Source: Brevundimonas vesicularis NBRC 12165 (GTDB lineage Bacteria > Pseudomonadota > Alphaproteobacteria > Caulobacterales > Caulobacteraceae). Taken from it: 64,000 nt of DNA. How positions within the stretch are numbered: position 1 is the first letter of the stretch; each line of letters opens with the position of its first letter. This document shows positions 58,347 to 64,000 of this stretch, one piece after another. The position numbers and the translations under genes were made by a program. Location of the stretch: the NCBI RefSeq assembly GCF_001592205.1, contig NZ_BCWM01000002.1, positions 232,988 through 296,987 of the forward strand. The letters are read 5' to 3'. The notes under the pieces were generated by a model, which was not told the DNA's origin, searched no databases, and saw only the letters and a list, made by a program, of their open reading frames with translations.

Positions 58347-59720
58347 ATGGCGATCCTTCAGAAACTGAAAGAGCGCTTCCGGCGCGACAGCGTCACGCTC
58401 GACCTGCACGACATCCAGGCGCTGATTCTGCGAAGCCGGCCGGAGCCCTATGTCGGCATCCACGCCATGCTCCATTTCGACGAGGCCGAGGGCGCGCGCG
58501 ACCTCCTCGGCCGGCTCGCGCCGCATATCGCCTCGGCCGACAACTGGAGCGACGATCTCGATTTCTGGATCGGGGCCGCACTCAGCTTCGAGGGGCTGAA
58601 GGCGCTCGGCCTGCCGGAAGCACAACTCAAGACCTTCCCGCTCCCCTTCCAGCAGGGCATGCCCGCACGCGCGGAGCAGCTTCGCGACTTCGGGCCCAAC
58701 GCGCCTGAAAAGTGGGAAGAGGTCTTCAAGCCGGGCAACTGCCATCTCGCGCTGACCATCTATGCCGTGAATGATGCGGCGCTCGACAAAGCGCTGGCGA
58801 CAGCGCGCGCCGAACTCGACCGGAGCAGCGGCGTGACCCTGCTCGGCGAGCATCGCTTCGGTGCGCCGGATGGCGCGAAAAACCCGTTCGGCTTCCGGGA
58901 TTCGATCTCCCAGCCCGCAGTGGAGGGCAGCGGCGTTGATCCGCTGCCAGGCGAGGAGCGGCCGATCAAGGCCGGCGAATTCATCCTCGGCTATGAGAGC
59001 GAGAACGGCCAGCCTCTCGGCATGCCGGAGCCCGCCGCGCTCGGCAAGAACGGCACCTTCGTCGTTATGCGCAAGTACAACAGCCGGGTCGGCTGCTTCA
59101 ACGCCTTCCTCAAGGCGCATGGCGAGACGCCGGAGGAACGCGAGCTATTAGCCGCCAAGATGTTCGGGCGCTGGCGCTCCGGCGCGCCCTTGACGCTGTC
59201 GCCCGACCATGACGATCCCGACCTCGGCGCCGATCCGCAGCGCAACAATGACTTCACGTTCAAGGAAGACCCCAAAGGCCGCGTTGTGCCGCTCGGCTGC
59301 CATATGCGTCGACTCAATCCCCGCGATTCCGAGCTGACGCTGCTTACCGACGTCAACATCCACCGGATCATCCGCCGCTCCTCGACCTTCGGACCGGTCT
59401 ATTCCGAGGATGTCGCGCCGGAAGACGATGCCGAAGGCGATCGCGGCCTGTTCTTCATCTTCATCAGCGCGCGTGCCTATGACACGATCGAGTTCATGCA
59501 GCAGGAGTGGATCAACCGAGGCAATTTCGTCGACCTTGGCGAAGAGCGCGATCCGATCGTTGGCCTGCATGAGGATGACGGCCGGTTCACGATCCCGCAG
59601 GCGTCGGCGCGCAAGCGCATCGACGGTGTGCAGACTTTCAATGTCATGAAGGGCGGCGAATATCTGTTCATGCCAAGCCTGTCCGCGCTCAAATGGCTGG
59701 CGGCCGGGAGCTGGGGTTAG
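58347..59720 (+). CDS. DyP-type heme peroxidase
   Basis: 457 residues. The DyP signature GxxDG appears as GFRDSISQP (near residue 186), so the catalytic Asp is kept but the following Gly is Ser. The heme-ligand region is VPLGCHMRRLNPRD near residue 318, with His as proximal ligand. No signal peptide. Its neighbours suggest a role in peroxide handling linked to unsaturated fatty-acid metabolism; inference. Confidence 0.88.
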   Translation: MAILQKLKERFRRDSVTLDLHDIQALILRSRPEPYVGIHAMLHFDEAEGARDLLGRLAPHIASADNWSDDLDFWIGAALSFEGLKALGLPEAQLKTFPLPFQQGMPARAEQLRDFGPNAPEKWEEVFKPGNCHLALTIYAVNDAALDKALATARAELDRSSGVTLLGEHRFGAPDGAKNPFGFRDSISQPAVEGSGVDPLPGEERPIKAGEFILGYESENGQPLGMPEPAALGKNGTFVVMRKYNSRVGCFNAFLKAHGETPEERELLAAKMFGRWRSGAPLTLSPDHDDPDLGADPQRNNDFTFKEDPKGRVVPLGCHMRRLNPRDSELTLLTDVNIHRIIRRSSTFGPVYSEDVAPEDDAEGDRGLFFIFISARAYDTIEFMQQEWINRGNFVDLGEERDPIVGLHEDDGRFTIPQASARKRIDGVQTFNVMKGGEYLFMPSLSALKWLAAGSWG

Positions 59721-59937
59721 GAACCCGCCGGTCAGTCGTTGGCCTTTGTGAAGATGAACGTGCAATTCATCAGGATCGCTGCGCTCGGCCTCACCATGAT
59801 CTTTGCCAGTCGCGTCTGGCCCGATCGGTAATCCTGACGTCTGCAAAAACTGCCTCTAACGCATGATCGGCGAGGACGCTTCGGTCATCCGGACCGCTTG
59901 AGCGCAGGCCTTTCGGATCCCGGGTGGCTTTTGCTCT

Positions 59938-60231
59938 TCATAAGAGCTTGTCCTTCAGCAGCGTCTCAAGCCAATCGGCAAATACCTGCAGCCGGTGTGA
60001 AAGGTGCTGGCGGTGGGGATAGAGTAACGTCATAGGCATCAGCTCGGCTCGATGGCCGGGCATCACCTCGACCAATTCTCCCGCCTCAAGATGCTGTTTC
60101 ACGTCATAGGCTGGGATCTGGATCATGCCGAGGCCTGCGAGGCAACAGGCGATGTAGGCCTCGGCGACCTTCGGAGAGTCCGCTTCTGGGAGTAGAGGTT
60201 CGCTGTCAGGGGGCGATCGCGGCGCGCCCAT
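59938..60231 (-). pseudogene. Truncated LysR-type regulator C-terminus
   Basis: 97 residues matching only the last part of a LysR substrate-binding domain (AEAYIACCLAGLGMIQIPAY, then LLYPHRQHLSHRLQVFADWL). The helix-turn-helix and most of the sensor domain are missing, and the upstream DNA is unrelated. A remnant left by recombination. Confidence 0.8.
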
Positions 60232-60308
60232 TTTCTGAGGAAGTTGGCCCTCGCAGGCCGCGTTGGGTTAGGCATCAGGCAGGCCAAAATCGGCCGTTCT
60301 AGCGCAGC

Positions 60309-60340
60309 GGGCGGGGCGGATGCCTGACCCCGCCCCGCCC
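60309..60340 (-). terminator. Possible terminator after the mechanosensitive channel
   Basis: GGGCGGGGCGG / CCGCCCCGCCC-type 11-bp stem with a 10-base loop, 22 bases beyond the channel stop on the minus strand. There is no T-run. Confidence 0.45.
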
Positions 60341-60361
60341 ATCATCGATCCGACGAGCCTC

Positions 60362-61663
60362 TTATTCCGGCGGGCCCTTTGTGACCTTGTCCGCCCACAT
60401 CTGGGCCACTTTGCCGGCGGCGTCGCGTCCGCCAAGCCCAAACGCCAGGGCGGCGGCGACGGCGGCGGAGCCGAGGATCAGGCCGAAGGCCAACAGCACG
60501 ATATCGTCGGCAATGCCCATGAACCGAAGGCCCATGGCGGTCGCTAGAGCGATGGTCGCCCAGCGTACCAAGGTCGACGCGAACCCGTCTGCCCCGCCAG
60601 TGCCCTTGTTGATGAGGTTGGCCAGGACGCCCCCGATCAGCACGCCGGCGGTGATGATGATCCCGCCGACGATGACGTGGCCCGTAAGCGACAGGATTTC
60701 CTGAAGGGTGACAGCGATAGTGCCGAACTGCAGCAGCTTGGCCGCCTCGATGGCCGTGAAGGCGACGATGGCCGCCATGGCGATCTTGCCGACGACTATG
60801 GACGGGGTCATCGGCTTGGGCGCGTCACCGCCTAAGGCCCGCGCGGTGGCCGGGGTTACGTCGCCGGCGTAGGGGACGGTGGCCGCTTTTGGCGCGGCGG
60901 CCGCAGAAGTAGATGCCGTCAGCGAGGTTAGGCTGGAGATGCTGCGGTCGAACCCGGTCGCGGGGAGGATCCGCTCGATCAGTTGAGCGACCCACCGGCC
61001 GATGCACCAGCCGACGGCGAGTACGATCGCGGCGGCCAGCACGTTGGGGATAGCGGCCAGCACCGTCGAGAGAACTGCGACCGCAGGCACCGTCAGGGAT
61101 TCGATGCCCAGCTGCTCAAGGGCGGCGATGGTTATCGGGATCAGGATCAGGACGAAGACTAGGGTCCCGATCGCCGAGCTGACGCCTGTCGACCCGGTCG
61201 CCCTGGTCAGTCCCGCCTTCCCAAGCCAGCGGTCGGCATTGGCGGCCTGCAGGGCCGCCTCGACGACGCGCTTGGCCAGGGTCGCGACGACGAAACCGAT
61301 GAAGAAGATCAGCACCGCGCCCAGCACGCTCGGAATGAAGGAAGCGACTTGGTTCAGGAGCGAGTTGAGAGGGGTGACGACCTGGCCCAAGTTCAGGACG
61401 CCGAGGGCGGCGACGACGCCGAAAAGCAGGATCAGCCAGAAAGCCACATCACCGAGGCTGGCGCCGATGGAGTGTTTGGGATTGTCGCTCGTCGTGGCCT
61501 TCGCGGCGCCGGGAATGCGGTTGATGCCTTTGGCTAGGGCCCATTTGACGGCCTTGCCGATAAACCAGGCCGCGACGAGGATCAGGATGGCGCCGATCGC
61601 CTTTGGCGCCCACTCATAGACGAGCGCGTCCCAGCCGATGAATTCGTAGTCTGTCGTTTGCAT
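60362..61663 (-). CDS. Mechanosensitive ion channel family protein
   Basis: 433 residues with several paired membrane helices (about 20-42, 72-95, 105-135, 175-200, 205-235, 295-330, 370-415), resembling the conserved TM-helix-repeat small-conductance channels rather than classical MscS. The loop residues 240-290 are Ala/Thr-rich and flexible. Likely responds to osmotic or membrane stress. Confidence 0.88.
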   Translation of the reverse strand: MQTTDYEFIGWDALVYEWAPKAIGAILILVAAWFIGKAVKWALAKGINRIPGAAKATTSDNPKHSIGASLGDVAFWLILLFGVVAALGVLNLGQVVTPLNSLLNQVASFIPSVLGAVLIFFIGFVVATLAKRVVEAALQAANADRWLGKAGLTRATGSTGVSSAIGTLVFVLILIPITIAALEQLGIESLTVPAVAVLSTVLAAIPNVLAAAIVLAVGWCIGRWVAQLIERILPATGFDRSISSLTSLTASTSAAAAPKAATVPYAGDVTPATARALGGDAPKPMTPSIVVGKIAMAAIVAFTAIEAAKLLQFGTIAVTLQEILSLTGHVIVGGIIITAGVLIGGVLANLINKGTGGADGFASTLVRWATIALATAMGLRFMGIADDIVLLAFGLILGSAAVAAALAFGLGGRDAAGKVAQMWADKVTKGPPE

Positions 61664-61895
61664 TAAGCCCTCTCAAACCCCACGCCACCGCGGAGTGTTC
61701 CAGCCGTTGAAACCCTGGGAGTTCGCCGCAAGTTCCGTCGCGTCCAGGACATAGACCCGATCGGGCGATCGCGAACCTTCGTGAGGCTTGACCGATAGGA
61801 CGTCATTGGAAGCGGCGCCCGACGCTTAAGCCGCAGGTCAGGTTCAGCCGCCTCTGCTCTGCAGTGTTCGATGTGTCAGTTCGGTGGGCCGCCTA

Positions 61896-61921
61896 AGCCC
61901 CGCCGCAAGGGCAGCGGGGCT
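61896..61921 (-). terminator. Hairpin downstream of the DUF892 gene
   Basis: AGCCCCGC / GCGGGGCT, 8-bp stem with a 10-base loop, 17 bases beyond the gene on the minus strand. No T-run, so only a possible terminator. Confidence 0.4.
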
Positions 61922-61937
61922 GTCTGGGTCGAAGATC

Positions 61938-62441
61938 CTACCCGGCTTTCGGCTGTGTAGCCTCGGCGTTGACGGCCGCATCAGCGATCGTCGTCAGATC
62001 CTCGTCGGTCTGGCTTTCCTCCTGCAGGGTCTCGTCCAGCAGGGCGACGGCGTCTGTCAGCCCGAGCACATTGGCCCAGCGCTTCAGCGTGCCGTAGCGG
62101 GTGATCTCATAGTGTTCGACGGCCTGGGCCGCAGCCAGCAGGCCGGCGTCGAGCGCGGCCGTGTTCTTGTACTCTTCCATGATCTCGTCGCCCTCGGCCA
62201 GGATGCCTTCGATGGCATCGCAGGTCTTGCCGCGCGCGGGCTTGCCGATGATCTCGAACACCTGCTGCAGGCGTTCGATCTGGCCTTCGGTCTGATCCTT
62301 GTGCTTTTCGAAGGCCGCCTTCAGCTCGGGCGACTGCGCGGCCCGGGCCATCTTCGGCAGGGACTTCAGGATCTTCCGCTCGGCGTAGTAGATGTCCTTG
62401 AGCGTGTCGTGGAACAGGGTGTCGAGGGTTTTCTCGGCCAT
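61938..62441 (-). CDS. DUF892 (YciE/YciF-type) ferritin-like protein
   Basis: 167 residues from ATG 62441, with AGGAG 8 bases upstream. Four-helix bundle with AERKILKSLPKMARAA, EIIGKPARGKTCDAIEGILAEGDE and EHYEITRYGTL, typical of this stress-induced ferritin-like family. Metal ligands Glu and His are visible. The gap of 274 bases before the channel gene has no gene. Confidence 0.93.
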   Translation of the reverse strand: MAEKTLDTLFHDTLKDIYYAERKILKSLPKMARAAQSPELKAAFEKHKDQTEGQIERLQQVFEIIGKPARGKTCDAIEGILAEGDEIMEEYKNTAALDAGLLAAAQAVEHYEITRYGTLKRWANVLGLTDAVALLDETLQEESQTDEDLTTIADAAVNAEATQPKAG

Positions 62442-62764
62442 GGTGCAAACTCCTGATGATGCGCCTAGCGCGCGCAGCAAAAAGGACATGTGGCTCCAAT
62501 GGTTCCTGTTCGCGGGTGAGGCGGGGACGGTAAAAGCAGGCGCGTCTCCCCACCGCCCCACAGCACCAAGCCGACGCCGGACAAAGCGCCGGGCAGCCAC
62601 GCGATGGATATGCCTCCGCTGAGCGAGGCACCGAGCGACCTCCCACCTGACAAGGTCCCTCAATGGACGCAGGAACCGCCAGCTCCGAATGACCATTCAA
62701 CCCTCTTGCGAGCGCCCGTCGCAGGCAAGCGCAGGCTCGCCCAGCAAGCCCCCAAGAGGCCGAT
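62442..62764. other. Gene-free stretch upstream of DUF892 and DUF6894 genes
   Basis: 323 bases. It contains the ribosome site of the DUF892 gene on one side and GAGG before the DUF6894-like gene on the other. No further gene or repeat was recognised. Confidence 0.4.
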
Positions 62765-63019
62765 GTGCAACGCTACTTTTTCAACATCGCGGACGGGAGC
62801 TGTGTTCGCGATCCGCAGGGCGATGTACTCCCGGGACTGGACCAGGCCAACCAGATGGCCTTGGCAGTCATGTCGGAACTCCTGCCCATGCAGCACTCCA
62901 GCCTGCTGGTGGCGGGCGAACGGCCCGGCGAGGTGCGCGTTCCTGTGTCGGCTTGGCGACCAGGCGCGTTGAATATCCGGTTCGGCTCGGCTCCCCGAAA
63001 CACAGTACAATACCCCTGA
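62765..63019 (+). CDS. Small DUF6894-like protein
   Basis: 84 residues from GTG 62765 (GAGG upstream). The start RYFFNIADGSCVRDPQGDVL is typical of a small alphaproteobacterial family of unknown function often found near stress genes. The last 25 residues diverge from the usual pattern. Moderate certainty. Confidence 0.7.
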   Translation: MQRYFFNIADGSCVRDPQGDVLPGLDQANQMALAVMSELLPMQHSSLLVAGERPGEVRVPVSAWRPGALNIRFGSAPRNTVQYP

Positions 63020-63060
63020 GAGGCGAGAGCCTCGTACTTCCGACATCGTCAGGAAACCCC

Positions 63061-63501
63061 ATGAAGAGATACGCCTACGCCTGGATCACGCTCGGTTTCT
63101 TCGCGGTGTCCCTTGGGCTGCACTGGCTGTTCGGCTGGTTCACCTTCGTCGATGAAGCTCGGGACCACGGAGTCGCGCCGGAACTGACACCATATCTGAT
63201 GGTGATGGGGCGCGACACATTCGAGAACTGGCAGTCGGAGTTTCTGCAACTGCTCTGGCAGGTCGTGGGTCTGGCCTATTTCCTCTACGTCGGTTCGCCC
63301 TCCTCCAAGGAGAACGACGACCGGATGGAGGCCAAGATCGACGCCCTCCTGGAACTGGTCGGTAAGGAGCGCGGCGAGGCCCTGATTAAGGAGATCGACG
63401 GCACCCACCTGCGCCGCGACGGCCATGCCTCCATCCATCAGGATCCTGCCTATTCCGCTGATGCGCTCGTCGCGAGAGAAAGCTCAGGAGAAGCGAAATG
63501 A
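63061..63501 (+). CDS. DUF6766-like membrane protein
   Basis: 146 residues. The first membrane helix (residues 6-26) and a second (about 70-85) flank the TFENWQSEFLQL motif of the family. Good ribosome site (AGGAAA). It overlaps the next gene by 4 bases. Confidence 0.75.
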   Translation: MKRYAYAWITLGFFAVSLGLHWLFGWFTFVDEARDHGVAPELTPYLMVMGRDTFENWQSEFLQLLWQVVGLAYFLYVGSPSSKENDDRMEAKIDALLELVGKERGEALIKEIDGTHLRRDGHASIHQDPAYSADALVARESSGEAK

Positions 63502-63773
63502 CCGATGCGGTGGAGAATAATGCGTTCGCCAGAAAGCTCGCGTACGGTGCCGAGTTGACCCAGGCGGACAAGGCCGTGCTGGTCGACGTCTCCTCCGGCG
63601 GCCGACGGATGCCGAGCCGTTCGGACATCATCGCCGAGGGAGACAGGCCGACCAATGCGCATCTGATCATGGAAGGCTATGGAGAACGAGAAGGACTGGA
63701 TCCAAACCTGCCTCGGCTCACCAAACCGTTCCGGAAAGACGAACTCGCCGCATGCCTGGCCGAGCTCGGCTGA
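63498..63773 (+). CDS. Short chimeric protein: Crp-type N-terminus joined to receiver C-terminus
   Basis: 91 residues. Residues ~8-60 (LTQADKAVLVDV, RRMPSRSDIIAEGDRPTNAHL) match the start of a Crp/Fnr cyclic-nucleotide-type sensor domain. Residues ~70-90 (LPRLTKPFRKDELAACLAEL) match the last strand and helix of a response-regulator receiver. The Crp DNA-binding part and the receiver phosphoacceptor are absent. It looks like a deletion fusion rather than a working gene. Confidence 0.65.
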   Translation: MTDAVENNAFARKLAYGAELTQADKAVLVDVSSGGRRMPSRSDIIAEGDRPTNAHLIMEGYGEREGLDPNLPRLTKPFRKDELAACLAELG

Positions 63774-63890
63774 CACCGCGACCCCATCAACGCAAGAGTT
63801 CATATCCAGCTGGCTAGGGGCATGCCCTGTTCTTAAGTCCCCCATCGTTGGCTGGAAGAGGCCAATGGCGGCGCCGTCAAGTAGTTGGCG

Positions 63891-64000
63891 TCAGATGACG
63901 CCTCTGTGAACCATATCGATGCCAACGATCGCCGCTGCCGCGAGGCTTGAGACGACATATGCCAGGACGTTGACCTTCCAAGACAGGCGAAGTGACGTGA
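63891..64000 (-). CDS. Partial membrane-protein C-terminus at the window edge
   Basis: A minus-strand frame open from the window edge ends at 63891 and encodes a hydrophobic segment (VNVLAYVVSSLAAAAIVGID) followed by MVHRGVI. The rest of the gene is outside the window. Only the frame and hydrophobicity support it. Confidence 0.35.
   Translation of the reverse strand, partial: TSLRLSWKVNVLAYVVSSLAAAAIVGIDMVHRGVI

Noticed and set aside
57585..59120. Long minus-strand frame opposite the catalase-like and DyP genes
   Set aside because: Antisense to genes with clear ribosome sites and motifs.
45756..64000. Search for integrase, transposase or CRISPR array
   Set aside because: No tyrosine or serine recombinase, DDE transposase, or regular spaced direct repeats were seen.

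Overview
The window is GC-rich alphaproteobacterial DNA. Gene content and order fit a Brevundimonas/Caulobacter-type chromosome: an Entner-Doudoroff cluster zwf-pgl-edd-glk with a nearby eda, his genes upstream, a glnE and two-component pair, a ccm cytochrome c operon, and the aroA-cmk-rpsA-ihfB order. Genus assignment is inference from content; no 16S rRNA gene is present.

Layout. 0-3.2 kb: end of a histidine operon (hisB-hisH-hisA-hisF-hisIE, most junctions overlapping). 3.2-8.3 kb: glucose catabolism. 8.4-13.4 kb: small lipoproteins, homogentisate dioxygenase, an Lrp-type sensor domain, an arylformamidase-like hydrolase and eda. 13.5-27.9 kb: a long minus-strand run with an ECF sigma/anti-sigma/periplasmic sensor module, an EF-hand protein, glnE, a histidine kinase and response regulator, a DegP protease and ccmI-E-F-H. 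28-45.4 kb: ABC-2 exporter, TldD, TraB/GumN-like protein, TonB-dependent receptor, POT peptide transporter, mscL, ihfB, rpsA, cmk, aroA.

A tRNA-Ala(GGC) gene at 45.7 kb marks the switch to accessory DNA. Beyond it lie a HEPN-like orphan, a frameshifted zinc-ribbon remnant, and the most interesting unit: four co-oriented, overlapping or nearly abutting minus-strand genes. These are a winged-helix regulator, an AbiEii-type nucleotidyltransferase, a TIR-APAZ protein and a catalytically degenerate short Argonaute. The last two form a SPARTA-type defence system; the first two look like an AbiE-type toxin-antitoxin pair. Their apparent fusion into one operon is the main candidate for something not described before.

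52.7-59.7 kb is a TetR-controlled divergent block with visibly more CTC leucine codons. One side carries oleate hydratase, 3-hydroxyacyl-CoA dehydrogenase and a hotdog thioesterase; the other a catalase-family protein, an unknown protein and a DyP-type peroxidase. 59.7-64 kb holds a truncated LysR gene, a mechanosensitive channel, a DUF892 ferritin-like protein and small stress-type genes, including one that looks like a Crp/receiver deletion fusion. No integrase, transposase or CRISPR array was seen.
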